Positions 23,755-32,397 are shown, counted from the first letter of the stretch. The stretch is DNA of 64,000 nucleotides from Streptomyces sp. HUAS CB01 (GCF_030406905.1 NZ_CP129137.1:3802001-3866000), one strand, 5' to 3'. Program-made: numbers and translations. The notes: generated from the letters alone by a model not told the origin.

Positions 23755-25413
23755 CTACGAGTGCTGGGGCTCCTGCTGAGGCTGTTCCTCGGCGGGCTGC
23801 TGCGGCTGCTCTGCCGGAGGCGACTCGGGGAGCTGCTGTTCCGGCTGCCGGGGCTCGGCCGGCTCCTCGGGCTCGGGGGGCTGTGGCTGCTCGGGCTCGG
23901 GGGGCTGTGGCTGCTCGGGCTCGGGGGGCTGTGGCTGCTCGGGCTCGGGCGCGACGGGCTGGTCCTCCTCCTGCTGGGGCTGCTGCTCCTGATCCGTCTC
24001 GGGGGCCACGGGCTTCTCCGGCTCGTCGGGCGACTGCGGCTCCTCCGGGTCCGGCGCCACGGGCTCCTCCTTCTCGTCCTTCTTCTGCTCCTCCTCCTTC
24101 TGCTCCTCCTTCTTCTTCTCGTCCTCCTTCTTCTCCTCGTCCTTCTTCTTCTCCTCGTCCTTCTTCTTCTCCTCGTCCTTCTTCTCCTCGTCCTTCTTCT
24201 CCTCCTCCTTCTGCTCCTCCTCCTTCTGCTCGTCCTTCTGCTCGTCCTTCTGCTCCTCCTCCTTCTGCTCCTCCTCCTTCTGCTCGTCCTTCTTCTCCTC
24301 CTTGCCCTTCTCCTTGTCCTCGTCCGTCCGGCCGTCCTGCGTGTCCTCGTCCTCCCCTTCGGGTTCGCTCTGCTCCTCGCCCTCCGGGAACAGGTCCGAG
24401 GACTCGGTCGGCTCAGGCAGGACCGGGAAGGACGCGTCCGGCGGCTGTCCCTTGGGAGCCGGGATCCGGTGATCGCTCCGGCCCTGGACGTCTCCGTTCG
24501 GACGCTCGAACCACGCCTTGGTCTCGGGGTCGTACATCGTGACGGCCTTCATCGGCTTGGGCGCCGGGACGACCGCGACGATGGCGGCCGAGCGGAAGGA
24601 GGCCCACTTCCTGCCGGTGTACGTCTGCTCGCCCTGGACCGCCACGGCGGGCGCGAGCGGGTTGCCGCAGGCGCAGCGCACCCGCGGGACGCCCCGGTCG
24701 TCGACGAGCACCGCCGTACCCGCCTGGAGGACGGCCTGGTACTCCGTCGCCCTGCCGTCCCGGTAACCGTGATTGGTGACGCGGGTGTCCCACGTCAGCC
24801 GGACCGGCGTCAGCGACCGCAGATACGCGGGGACTTCGGCGCGCGGGATGCGCAGGGCACCCGCGAACGCGCTCCCCTTGTTCTCGTTCTCCGCGAGATA
24901 CGCGATCTGCTTCTCGACGTCGCAGCTCGCGACGTTCTGCGTGCCTCCGTAGAGACCGGGATGCGCACCGCTGACGGCCACGGTGCGTGAGCCGATCCTC
25001 GATGTGCTGGGGCCGGAAGGGGTCCCGGCGCCCCGGGTGTCCGTGGCCACCGACGGGGTGAACGGGTCACGGCCGGCCGCCGAGGCGGTCTGGAGGAAGA
25101 TCTCCCCGCCTCCCTGGGATCCGCCTCCCATGAGCGAGAAGGCGAGGATCACCGCCATCGCCACCACGACGGCCATGCCGGCGCTCAGCAGGGTGAGCCG
25201 GCTGCGCCGCCAGAACGGCACATTTCCGTGGCCCCGGCCCGGTTCGTCGGGTCCGCCCGGCTCGGGCGGCCCGCTCGGGGGGCTGGGCGGGGGTGGAGGT
25301 CCGGGCGGCGGAGGGGGCTTTTCCCACTCGTCGGACGACCGGCCGGTCAGCGGACCGGACGGCGGGCCCGTGGGACGTGTGGGGCGCTCGGACGGAGGAA
25401 GCTCTGACGTCAC
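23755..25413 (-). CDS. DUF6777-like membrane-anchored protein with Lys/Glu and Pro/Glu repeat tail
   Basis: About 552 residues. A Pro-rich cytoplasmic head (PPPPPGPPPPPSPPSGPP) is followed by one transmembrane helix (LTLLSAGMAVVVAMAVILAF). Next comes an extracytoplasmic domain of about 250 residues (DPFTPSVATDT, ASCDVEKQIAYLAEN, VRLTWDTRVTNHGYRDG, VRCACGNPLAPAV, TYTGRKWASF) that I associate with DUF6777 of streptomycetes. The tail has a Lys/Glu/Gln repeat (KDEQKEEEQKEEE, about 90 residues), then acidic spacers, then EQPQPPEP repeated three to four times, ending PQQEPQHS. The Cys pair CAC and the CDV Cys may form a disulfide. GTG at 25413 is coupled to a tiny upstream frame; ATG at 25482 is an in-frame alternative. 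Function unknown; surface display is plausible. Confidence 0.75.
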   Translation of the reverse strand: MTSELPPSERPTRPTGPPSGPLTGRSSDEWEKPPPPPGPPPPPSPPSGPPEPGGPDEPGRGHGNVPFWRRSRLTLLSAGMAVVVAMAVILAFSLMGGGSQGGGEIFLQTASAAGRDPFTPSVATDTRGAGTPSGPSTSRIGSRTVAVSGAHPGLYGGTQNVASCDVEKQIAYLAENENKGSAFAGALRIPRAEVPAYLRSLTPVRLTWDTRVTNHGYRDGRATEYQAVLQAGTAVLVDDRGVPRVRCACGNPLAPAVAVQGEQTYTGRKWASFRSAAIVAVVPAPKPMKAVTMYDPETKAWFERPNGDVQGRSDHRIPAPKGQPPDASFPVLPEPTESSDLFPEGEEQSEPEGEDEDTQDGRTDEDKEKGKEEKKDEQKEEEQKEEEQKDEQKDEQKEEEQKEEEKKDEEKKDEEKKKDEEKKKDEEKKEDEKKKEEQKEEEQKKDEKEEPVAPDPEEPQSPDEPEKPVAPETDQEQQPQQEEDQPVAPEPEQPQPPEPEQPQPPEPEQPQPPEPEEPAEPRQPEQQLPESPPAEQPQQPAEEQPQQEPQHS

Positions 25414-25460
25414 GGCATGCTCCCCAGAATCGGGGACGTCGGGGAAATGATGCTCGTCAT
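25410..25460 (-). CDS. Possible 16-codon leader frame coupled to the DUF6777 gene
   Basis: The best Shine-Dalgarno of the region (AAGGAGGG, 25467-25474) is six bases before an ATG at 25460 in a different frame from the main gene. That frame reads MTSIISPTSPILGSMP and its TGA overlaps the GTG start of the main protein (GTGA). Either it is a translated leader that hands ribosomes to the main start, or the main protein begins further upstream and this frame is not used. Confidence 0.4.
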   Translation of the reverse strand: MTSIISPTSPILGSMP

Positions 25461-25628
25461 CATTTGCCCTCCTTATCGTCATTATGGGCTTCTGGTCCGG
25501 GAATCGTGGATCTTGGAAATCTGCCGCCGCCGCACCCGTCCGGGCACTGCCGACGACGCGGCGAATACGGAAGGGCGGTGCGTTTCCACCGGCCCAGGTC
25601 CCAGGAAAGCCCGGCCGCCACCCGCGCG

Positions 25629-26372
25629 TCATGACGCTGCATTTCGGGACTTGACAGGGAAGGCCGCCGAGGTGCCGGCGGTCCGTACACGACACATCGT
25701 GATCACGACCTTGCCGCGCGCCCCGTGCTCCCTGAGATACCGAGGGGCCCCGGCACTCGTCCAGCGGATAGGTCCTGTCGACGACCGGAGTGACGCTTCA
25801 CCGGTGTCTGCAGCACGACGAAGACGGACCTGGTCCGGTCCCTCGGCGCCGACGCCGTCATCGACTGCACGCGCGAGGACTACGCCGACCAGTACGCGCC
25901 GCCCCGCCCGTACCCGGCCCCCGTCCCGCAGCGCCTGGAGCGCGGTGACCGCGGAGAGGGGGACGGCCGCCGCCTGCACCGCCGTGAGGTTCGCTGGCCG
26001 CGCCGCGAACCGCTCCTCACCGGCGCTCACGTACTCGGCGAAGGCCCCCTCGCGGAAGCCGAACACCTCGTCGCCCGGCCGGAAGCGGCTGACCCCGGCG
26101 CCGACGGCCTCCGCCCGGCCCGCAACCTCCCGGCCGCACACGGGGACCCTGGGCGCGCGCAGGCCGTACCCCATGAGGCGAAGGAGGTACGGCAGCCCCG
26201 TCAGCAGGTGCCGGACGCCCGCGTCCACGCCGGCCGCGCGTACCCGTACGAGCACCTCACCGGCCCTTGCACCGCACCCGGCTCGCCCTCCGACTCGGCC
26301 ACCGGCCCACCACCCGATCGACGACCGGCCCGGGTCAGCGGCCCGGCCGGGGCGCCGCGGTTCCATGAACAC
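25629..26372 (-). pseudogene. Broken zinc-type alcohol dehydrogenase/quinone reductase (MDR family)
   Basis: The minus strand carries the N-terminal GroES-like half (AGEVLVRVRAAGVDAG, GREVAGRAEAVGAGVSRFRPGDEVFGF, LTAVQAAAVPLSAVTALQAL, RVRAGRRVLV) and the extreme C-terminus (VVDRTYPLDE in one frame, APRYLREHGARGKVVIT in another). Most of the NADP-binding domain is missing. A piece of it, GVCSTTKTDLVRSLGADAV followed by IDCTREDYAD, is present on the plus strand at about 25800-25892, so a short segment has been inverted. Deletion, inversion and a frameshift make it non-functional. Confidence 0.8.
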
Positions 26373-26784
26373 TCGGGTTATTTCGTGACATCCGTCACGC
26401 GGAATTCCGCACTAGGACGGCCGAATAGTAGAAAGCCCGGGACTGGACAAATGAGACTTGTCCGCTTTGAGAGAGACATGTCCTGCGGTGGTCATGGGGG
26501 TATTGGACCGGCTGGCCGGTTCCGCCCGTTTGTCCGGCACTCAGGGGTTCCTGACGGGTCAACAGAAGCGCGCGGCAATTCCGGAACCGGGGCCAGCACG
26601 CCTGTGGGCGCTTTTCAAGAGGTGTCCAGCCCTACGAACCGAGGTAGTAACGAGGCCCATTGCTCCGGCCGCTCGGCGCTTCTAAGAATGGCGGCCCGCA
26701 AGGCGTCTCCGCAGCTCAGCACAGGACCAGTGCCGGGTCGACCGTTCCCCGGGGGCGCTCCGCGAAAACCGAGTGAGGTCATGC
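26373..26784. other. Regulatory region upstream of the CAP-domain gene
   Basis: 412 bases without a gene. Compared with its surroundings it is AT-richer around 26380-26480, and it holds short inverted repeats: CGTGACATCCGTCACG near 26385 and GACAAATGAGACTTGTC near 26448. A long leader for the secreted CAP protein is likely. I looked for a c-di-AMP (ydaO-type) riboswitch pattern and could not recognise one. Confidence 0.35.
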
Positions 26785-27540
26785 ATGAGGAAGCACCGCA
26801 GGAAGACGCACTACCGGAAGATAACGATCGCCGCGGTCGCCCTGGGCGCCGTGGCTGTGCCTTCCGTAGCCATGGCCTGTATGGACCAGCAGGAGAGCCC
26901 GCAACGCCAGGCGAGCCGTGACGGACGGTCCTGGGCGGACTGGAAGAACGCCTCGGCCGAGAATCCGTGGCAGCGGGGCGGCTGGGACTGGAAGAAGAAG
27001 CACGGCGACGCCGAGCAGCCCGGCGCGGAGCCGGGTGCCGCCGAGCCCGGCGGTGCCGACCCGGCACCGCAGGCCCCCGCCCCCGCCAAGCCCGCGGCGC
27101 CCAAGCCGGCGGCCCCCAAGCCCTCGGCCTCGCCGAGCACGCCCGCCTCCTCCGCTCCCGCCTCCGGCGCCGTGGCGCGTGTCGTGCAGCTCGTCAACAG
27201 CGAGCGCAGCAAGGCCGGTTGCTCCCCGGTGACCGTCAACGCCAAGCTGACCAAGGCCGCCCAGGACCACAGCACGGACATGGCGTCCCACCGCAACATG
27301 TCCCACACGGGCTCCGACGGCTCGAACCCCGGCACCCGGATCACCCGCGCCGGATACGACTGGAGCACGTACGGCGAGAACGTCGCCTACGGCTACGAGA
27401 CCCCCGAGAAGGTCATGGCGGGCTGGATGTCCAGCCCCGGCCACAAGAAGAACATCCTGAACTGCGAGTTCAAGGAGATCGGCGTCGGCCTCGCACAGCC
27501 CGGGAACTACTGGACCCAGGACTTCGGCACCGCCCGCTGA
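26785..27540 (+). CDS. Secreted CAP-domain (SCP/PR1-like) protein
   Basis: 251 residues. A basic N-terminus and hydrophobic core (ITIAAVALGAVAVPSVAMA) form a Sec signal peptide ending around AMA-C. A Trp-rich stretch (SWADWKNASAENPWQRGGW) and a long Ala/Pro/Lys linker (repeated KPAAPKP) follow. The CAP domain occupies about residues 125-251: VVQLVNSERSKAGCSPV, AAQDHSTDMASHRNMSHTG with its conserved His, YGENVAYGYETPEKVM, GWMSSPGHKKNILN and YWTQDFG. Such proteins are extracellular and their activity in Streptomyces is poorly known. ATG at 26785 follows GAGG by seven bases. A strong terminator follows. Confidence 0.92.
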   Translation: MRKHRRKTHYRKITIAAVALGAVAVPSVAMACMDQQESPQRQASRDGRSWADWKNASAENPWQRGGWDWKKKHGDAEQPGAEPGAAEPGGADPAPQAPAPAKPAAPKPAAPKPSASPSTPASSAPASGAVARVVQLVNSERSKAGCSPVTVNAKLTKAAQDHSTDMASHRNMSHTGSDGSNPGTRITRAGYDWSTYGENVAYGYETPEKVMAGWMSSPGHKKNILNCEFKEIGVGLAQPGNYWTQDFGTAR

Positions 27541-27600
27541 CCACGCCCGCGGCCGTTCGACGCCCCCGAACGAACGGACCCCCACCGCGGCCTGCGAATG

Positions 27601-27626
27601 GGCCCCGACCGTGCTCGGTCGGGGCC
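27601..27626 (+). terminator. Terminator after the CAP-domain gene
   Basis: GGCCCCGACCG pairs with CGGTCGGGGCC across a TGCT loop, 60 bases past the stop codon. Confidence 0.8.
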
Positions 27627-27770
27627 TTCGCCGTGCCCGTGGACCGGGCGGACGAGTCGCGACGGTCGTCGACGGGAGCTCCCCGTCGACGCGCTGCCCG
27701 AGGCCGCGGAGAGGCGGGGCGTGGGCGGCAGCGGCAGAGGGGTGAGAGCCGGGAAGATTTCCGCGGAAGG

Positions 27771-27798
27771 TGTCGAGAAGCGCGCGACGGCTCCGACG
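27771..27798 (+). promoter_or_regulatory. Candidate ECF42-dependent promoter
   Basis: TGTCGA (27771-27776), a 15-base spacer, then CGACGTC (27792-27798), 55 bases before the YCII/DGPF gene. A TGTCGA -35 with a CG-rich -10 is what I recall for ECF42 targets, and an ECF42-type sigma gene lies just downstream, so self-directed expression of the partner gene is plausible. Confidence 0.5.
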
Positions 27799-27852
27799 TC
27801 CCCTGTGAGAGTTGCCCACGAGGGGCGACCACGCAGCCGAGGAGCTGAAGTC

Positions 27853-28269
27853 ATGAAGTATCTGGTGATGGTCCAGGGCTCGCAGGCCGACTACGAGGCG
27901 ATGACCGGGCAGGCGTCCTCCGACAGCCCCGCCTGGGGCGAGAAGGACCTGCAGGCGATGTTCTCCCACATGGAGGCCATCAACAACGACCTGGCCGAGT
28001 CGGGGGAGCTCGTGGACGCGCAGGGGCTGGTCGAGCCCGCCAGGACCCGGCTGGTGAGCCTGGACGACGAGGGCCGGCCGGTGGTCTCGGACGGCCCCTA
28101 CGGCGAGACGAAGGAAGTGCTCGCCGGCTACTGGGTGCTGGACTGCGCGAGCCTGGAGAGGGTCACGGAGATCGCCGTCCGGGTCGCCCGGTGCCCGGTC
28201 CCGGAGGGGGCGACCGACTACCCGGTCGTGATCCGGCCGATCCAGGAGGGCGGAGGCGATCTGTGCTGA
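27853..28269 (+). CDS. YCII/DGPF-domain protein, ECF42 partner
   Basis: 138 residues. MKYLVMVQGSQADYE starts the YCII-related ferredoxin-like fold. The domain signature is the DGPYGETKEVLAGYWVLD block (the DGPF-type motif, here DGPY), then a tail YPVVIRPIQEGGGDLC. DGPF proteins are the regular genomic partners of ECF42 sigma factors and are known targets of them; their biochemical role is unsettled. ATG at 27853 follows GAGGAG. The sigma gene begins 226 bases later on the same strand, after an intergenic stretch in which I see no gene. Confidence 0.92.
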   Translation: MKYLVMVQGSQADYEAMTGQASSDSPAWGEKDLQAMFSHMEAINNDLAESGELVDAQGLVEPARTRLVSLDDEGRPVVSDGPYGETKEVLAGYWVLDCASLERVTEIAVRVARCPVPEGATDYPVVIRPIQEGGGDLC

Positions 28270-28495
28270 GCGGGTCCGTGCCGAGGGGATCTGCGCCGAG
28301 GGGCTCTGCGCACGGGCGGTCGCGCCGGCCGGTCCTCGCGGGCCGGTCGCCGGGCCCCGGAGGACCAGGCCCGGAGAGCCGGCCGGCTGGAACGAGCCGG
28401 GCGGCTGCGAGACCGTGAGGCGGCGATCAGTGTCCCGCTTCCGTGACCGTGGGACGTCGATGCCGACCGTGGGACACCGGTGAACGTGAGGCGCG

Positions 28496-29758
28496 ATGAG
28501 CCGTACGACCCGGGTCGAGGACCTGCTGAGGCTGCACGCCCCGCAGGTCCTCGGCGCGCTGGTGCGCCGGTACGGGCACTTCGGGACCGCGGAGGACGCC
28601 GTGCAGGAGGCGCTGCTCGCCGCCGCGCAGCAGTGGCCGGAGGCCGGTGTGCCGGACAACCCGCGCGGCTGGCTGATCCGCGTGGCCTCCCGCCGCCTCA
28701 CCGACCGGTTGCGCGGCGACGAGGCGCGGCGGCGGCGCGAGGAGACCGCGGCCCGGCTCACCCCGCGCGACGCGCACACGGCGCCGCCGCCCGGGGAGGG
28801 CCGCGCCGCGTCCGAGGACGACACGCTCACCCTGCTGTTCCTCTGCTGCCACCCGGTGCTCACACCGGCCGCGCAGATCGCCCTGACGCTGCGCGCGGTC
28901 GGCGGGCTGACGACGGGGGAGATCGCGCGTGCGCTGCTGCTGCCAGAGGCGACGGCGGCGCAGCGGATCAGCCGTGCCAAGGCGAAGATCAAGGGTGTGC
29001 CGTTCCTCCGCCCGCCGGTGCCAGAGGACCGTGACGAGCGGCTGTCCGCCGTGCTCCAGGTGCTGTATCTGATCTTCAACGAGGGCTACACGGCGACCTC
29101 GGGCGCCGCGCTGCACCGCGCCGACCTCGCCCAGGAGGCGATCCGGCTGACCCGTGCGGTGCGCCGGCTGCTGCCGCGGGAGGGGCGGGTCGCCGGGCTG
29201 CTGGCGTTGATGCTGCTCACCGATGCCCGCAGCGCGGCGCGCACCGGCCCGCACGGCGAGCTGATCCCGCTCGACGAACAGGACCGGACACGGTGGGACC
29301 GGGACGAGATCGCCGAGGGCATCGCGCTGGTGGAGGAGGCGCTGTCGGAGGGGCCGGCCGGCCCGTACCAGCTGCAGGCGGCGATCGCGGCACTGCACGA
29401 CGAGGCGGCACGGGCGGAGGACACGGACTGGCCGCAGGTCCTCGCGCTGTACGACGTGCTGGTGCGGCGTGCGCCCGAGCCGATGGCCGAGCTGGGCAGG
29501 GCCGTCGCGGTCGCGATGGTGGAGGGACCGGAGGCGGGGCTGGCGGAACTGGACGCGCTGGAGGACCGGCTGGCGGGACATCACCGCCTCGACGCGGTGC
29601 GCGCGCATCTGCTGGAGCGGGCCGGGGACCCCGTCGCCGCCCGCGACGCCTACCGGCGAGCCGCCTCACGCACCCTCAGCACCCCGGAGGCGCACTACCT
29701 CCGGATGCGGGCGGCCCGATTGCGCGAGGACGGCGACAGGGGCCGCGGCACGCCCTGA
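28496..29758 (+). CDS. ECF sigma factor, ECF42 group, with C-terminal TPR-like extension
   Basis: 420 residues, much longer than a usual ECF factor. Sigma region 2 is VEDLLRLHAPQVLGALVRRYG with GTAEDAVQEALLAA and GWLIRVASRRLTDRLR. Region 4 is LTLRAVGGLTTGEIARALLL with AAQRISRAKAKIKG. From about residue 185 on comes the DUF6596-type extension (LSAVLQVLYLIFNEGYTATSG) and helical repeats (AIAALHDEAARAEDTDWPQVLALYDVLV and following), typical of ECF42, where the extension replaces an anti-sigma factor in control. ATG follows GTGAGG. Expected to act with the YCII/DGPF gene upstream. Confidence 0.93.
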   Translation: MSRTTRVEDLLRLHAPQVLGALVRRYGHFGTAEDAVQEALLAAAQQWPEAGVPDNPRGWLIRVASRRLTDRLRGDEARRRREETAARLTPRDAHTAPPPGEGRAASEDDTLTLLFLCCHPVLTPAAQIALTLRAVGGLTTGEIARALLLPEATAAQRISRAKAKIKGVPFLRPPVPEDRDERLSAVLQVLYLIFNEGYTATSGAALHRADLAQEAIRLTRAVRRLLPREGRVAGLLALMLLTDARSAARTGPHGELIPLDEQDRTRWDRDEIAEGIALVEEALSEGPAGPYQLQAAIAALHDEAARAEDTDWPQVLALYDVLVRRAPEPMAELGRAVAVAMVEGPEAGLAELDALEDRLAGHHRLDAVRAHLLERAGDPVAARDAYRRAASRTLSTPEAHYLRMRAARLREDGDRGRGTP

Positions 29759-30040
29759 CGCGTGACAGGACGAACCGCGACACGGCACGCGACGTGACGT
29801 GGCATGACGTGACGCGCCGCGGCGCACAACCGCCGTCGAGCGGCGTCATCACGTGCCGTCGGATGGCTGCGGCGAACGGACGGCGGCCACGGCAGGGGCG
29901 ACGGGCGTCGACGGGGAGACCGGCGACGGAGAGATCGGCGGCAGGTGTCGACGGGGGATCACGGAGTCGCCGCGGAGCCCCCGGCCACTGTCGCAGGAAG
30001 TCCGGTCGGACCTCTGGTCTTTCATGTGACCCACCAGTAC
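29759..30040. other. Intergenic region before the beta-propeller gene
   Basis: About 280 bases, no gene supported. Its first 60 bases are full of short ACGTGACGTG-like repeats. Two GTCGACGGGG-like copies lie near 29907 and 29948. The likely promoter of the next gene is at its right end, beside the palindrome at 30041. Confidence 0.35.
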
Positions 30041-30055
30041 CTTACCGCCGGTAAG
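30041..30055. promoter_or_regulatory. 15-bp palindromic operator candidate
   Basis: CTTACCGCCGGTAAG is a perfect inverted repeat around one central C, 40 bases before the GTG start of the secreted beta-propeller. Size and symmetry suit a TetR-type regulator; no such gene is adjacent. Confidence 0.5.
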
Positions 30056-30095
30056 CCCCTGTCTCCCTCCTGCCCCACGCCCTCAGGAGCGCGCC

Positions 30096-31394
30096 GTGAA
30101 GACAGCACTTCCCCCGACCCTGGCCGGTGTCGCCGTCGCCCTCGCGGTCACCGCCGCCCTCTCCGCCCCGGCATCAGCGGCCCCGGTGTCGCCGGCTGCG
30201 GCCGCGGCGGCCGCGACCACCGCCGCGCCCGCCCCCACCGGTCTGCGCGAGGTGCTGTTCGTCGGCAACAACTGGGACGGCACCGCCGACGTGCTCGAGC
30301 CCTCCGGGTCCCTCACCAGGATCGGCCGGATCAACGTGATCCCGGACAAGGACCAGCGGATGCTGGAGATCCACCTCAACCCGGTGAAGCTCGCCTACTT
30401 CCTCGGCATCCGGATGTCCGTCGGCGAGGGGCACGACCAGTTCGTCGACGACATGTACTCGACACCGGACGGCTCGGCCGTCGTCGTCTCCCGCCCGAGT
30501 TTCGCCGACGTCGTCTCGATCGACGTGGCCACCGGCACCCTCAACTGGCGTTTCCCCGTGTCGGGTTACCGATCCGACCACATGGCCGTCTCCCCGGACG
30601 GGACCCGTGTCGCGGTCTCCGCGTCGACGTCCAACACCGTGCACGTCCTGGACATCGGGACCGGCCGGCAGACCGGCTCGTTCGCCACCGGCGACAAGCC
30701 GCACGAGAACGTCTTCACCGACGGCGGCAAGCGGATCTGGAACAGCGCGATCGGCGAGGTCAACACCGCGCTGGACGACCCCTTCTGGGACTTCACCAAG
30801 GGCGACCGCAAGCTCACCGTCGTCGACGCGGAGACGTACCGCACCGTCAAGGTCATCGACATGCGGCAGCGGCTGGACACCTTCGGCCGGAAGGACCTCT
30901 CGGACGCGGTACGCCCCGTGGCCTTCACCCCCGACGAGTCGAAGCTCTACTTCCAGGTGTCGTTCTTCAACGGCTTCCTGGAGTACGACGTGGCCGCCGA
31001 CCGCATCACCCGCGAGAAGACGCTCCCGAAGAATCCGGCGACCGGCGAGGACCGCACGACCTGGGTCAACGACTCCCGCCACCACGGCATCTCGATGAGC
31101 CCCGCGGGCGACAAGATCTGCGTCGCCGGGACGATGGACGACTACGCGACCGTCGTCGACCGGGCCACCCTCGAGGAGGGTCCGCTGATCACGGCCTCGA
31201 AGCCGTACTGGGCCACGGTCAGCGGGGACGGGAAGTCCTGCGTGGTCTCGGAGAGCGGATCGGACTCGGTCACCGCGATCGACTTCGCCACCGGCCGGAA
31301 GGTGGCGAGCGTGCCGGTCGGTGACCATCCCCAGCGCGTACGGCTCGGCAGGGTGGCGGCGGACTGGACGGGCCCGTCGGCCGCACGGAAGTAG
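30096..31394 (+). CDS. Secreted YncE-like beta-propeller protein
   Basis: 432 residues. A signal peptide is visible (LAGVAVALAVTAALSAPASA, cleavage likely after ASAA). An Ala/Pro linker is followed by seven or so beta-propeller blades: LREVLFVGNNWDGTADVLEP, MYSTPDGSAVVVSRPSFADV, SPDGTRVAVSASTSNTVHVL, FTDGGKRIWNSAIGEV, FTPDESKLYFQVSFFNGFLE, SMSPAGDKICVAGTMDDYAT and SGDGKSCVVSESGSDSVTAI. Each blade carries the SPDG-type turn of the YVTN/YncE family. The ligand is unknown; such proteins are extracellular or periplasmic-side scaffolds. GTG start follows AGGAG. A palindromic site lies upstream. Confidence 0.88.
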   Translation: MKTALPPTLAGVAVALAVTAALSAPASAAPVSPAAAAAAATTAAPAPTGLREVLFVGNNWDGTADVLEPSGSLTRIGRINVIPDKDQRMLEIHLNPVKLAYFLGIRMSVGEGHDQFVDDMYSTPDGSAVVVSRPSFADVVSIDVATGTLNWRFPVSGYRSDHMAVSPDGTRVAVSASTSNTVHVLDIGTGRQTGSFATGDKPHENVFTDGGKRIWNSAIGEVNTALDDPFWDFTKGDRKLTVVDAETYRTVKVIDMRQRLDTFGRKDLSDAVRPVAFTPDESKLYFQVSFFNGFLEYDVAADRITREKTLPKNPATGEDRTTWVNDSRHHGISMSPAGDKICVAGTMDDYATVVDRATLEEGPLITASKPYWATVSGDGKSCVVSESGSDSVTAIDFATGRKVASVPVGDHPQRVRLGRVAADWTGPSAARK

Positions 31395-31635
31395 TCCCGG
31401 CCCCGGCCACCGGCGCCCACGAGGCACGGCCGGCTCCGGCAGCCGCACGCCCCCGGGGAAGGCACGGCGGACCTTCCCCGGACCGGAGGACGCCCGCCGA
31501 CGGCCGCACGACGGGCCCAGGCAGCAGGCCGACGCCCGACCGGTCCGACGGCGGGACGGCGGCCCCGGCGCGGAAGGGTCGCGGCACCCGGCCAAAGGGG
31601 TGGCGGCTCCCCGGGCAGGACGGCACCATCGGTTC

Positions 31636-32397
31636 ATGACCCGCACGTTCGACCATGTGGTGGCCGAGGCCGAATCCGTGTCCGTGGCGGGCTGGGACTT
31701 CTCCTGGCTCGACGGGCGGGCGACCGAGCAGCGCCCTTCCTGGGGTTACCAGCGGCTGATGAGCGAGCGGCTGGCGCAGGCGTCGGCCGCCCTCGACCTC
31801 CAGACCGGCGGCGGGGAGGTGCTCGCCGGCGCCCCGAAGCTGCCGCCGCTGACGGTCGCCACCGAGGGCTGGCCGCCGAACGTCGAGAAGGCCACCCGGC
31901 TGCTCCATCCGCTGGGCGCGGTGGTCGTGGTGGACCGCGACGAGCCCCCGCTGCCGTTCGGCGCCGAGGCCTTCGACCTGGTCGTCAGCCGGCATCCGGT
32001 GCGGGTCTGGTGGGACGAGATCGCGCGTGTCCTGCGGCCCGGCGGCACGTACCTCTCGCAGCAGGTCGGCCCGGCCAGCGTCTTCGAGCTGGTCGAGTAC
32101 TTCCTGGGGCCCCAGCCGGAGGAGACGCGCCGGTCGCGCCATCCCGACGACGCCCGCGAGGCGGCCGAGGCGGCCGGCCTGGAGGTCGTCGACCTGCGGT
32201 CGGAGACGCTGCGGACCGAGTTCTTCGACATCGGGGCGGTGATCTACTTCCTGCGGAAGGTGGTGTGGATGGTGCCCGGCTTCACCGTGGCCCGGTACCG
32301 CGACCGGCTTCGCGAGCTGCACGAGCGGATCGAGGCGGAAGGACCCTTCGTCGCCCGGACGACCCGCTTCCTGATCGAGGCCCGCAAGCCCGGCTGA
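31636..32397 (+). CDS. SAM-dependent methyltransferase-like protein
   Basis: 253 residues. VLAGAPKLPPLTVATEGWPPNV takes the place of the usual glycine-rich motif I region. LVVSRHPVRVWWDEIARVLRPGGTYLSQQVGP is the classic methyltransferase strand with post-motif RVLRPGG, and LEVVDLRSETLRTEFFDIGAV with IYFLRKVVW follows. Motif I is poor: GGGEVLAGAP lacks the DxGxGxG pattern, so SAM binding is likely but weakly supported. ATG at 31636. A HhH-GPD gene follows 92 bases later on the same strand. Substrate unknown. Confidence 0.78.
   Translation: MTRTFDHVVAEAESVSVAGWDFSWLDGRATEQRPSWGYQRLMSERLAQASAALDLQTGGGEVLAGAPKLPPLTVATEGWPPNVEKATRLLHPLGAVVVVDRDEPPLPFGAEAFDLVVSRHPVRVWWDEIARVLRPGGTYLSQQVGPASVFELVEYFLGPQPEETRRSRHPDDAREAAEAAGLEVVDLRSETLRTEFFDIGAVIYFLRKVVWMVPGFTVARYRDRLRELHERIEAEGPFVARTTRFLIEARKPG

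Noticed and set aside
23960..24310. CTCCTTCTT-type repeat as a separate regulatory repeat or CRISPR
   Set aside because: It is the coding repeat for the Lys/Glu tail of the DUF6777 protein, in frame throughout.
26373..26784. c-di-AMP riboswitch before the CAP-domain gene
   Set aside because: Such riboswitches precede some secreted wall enzymes in streptomycetes, but I could not find the conserved core here.
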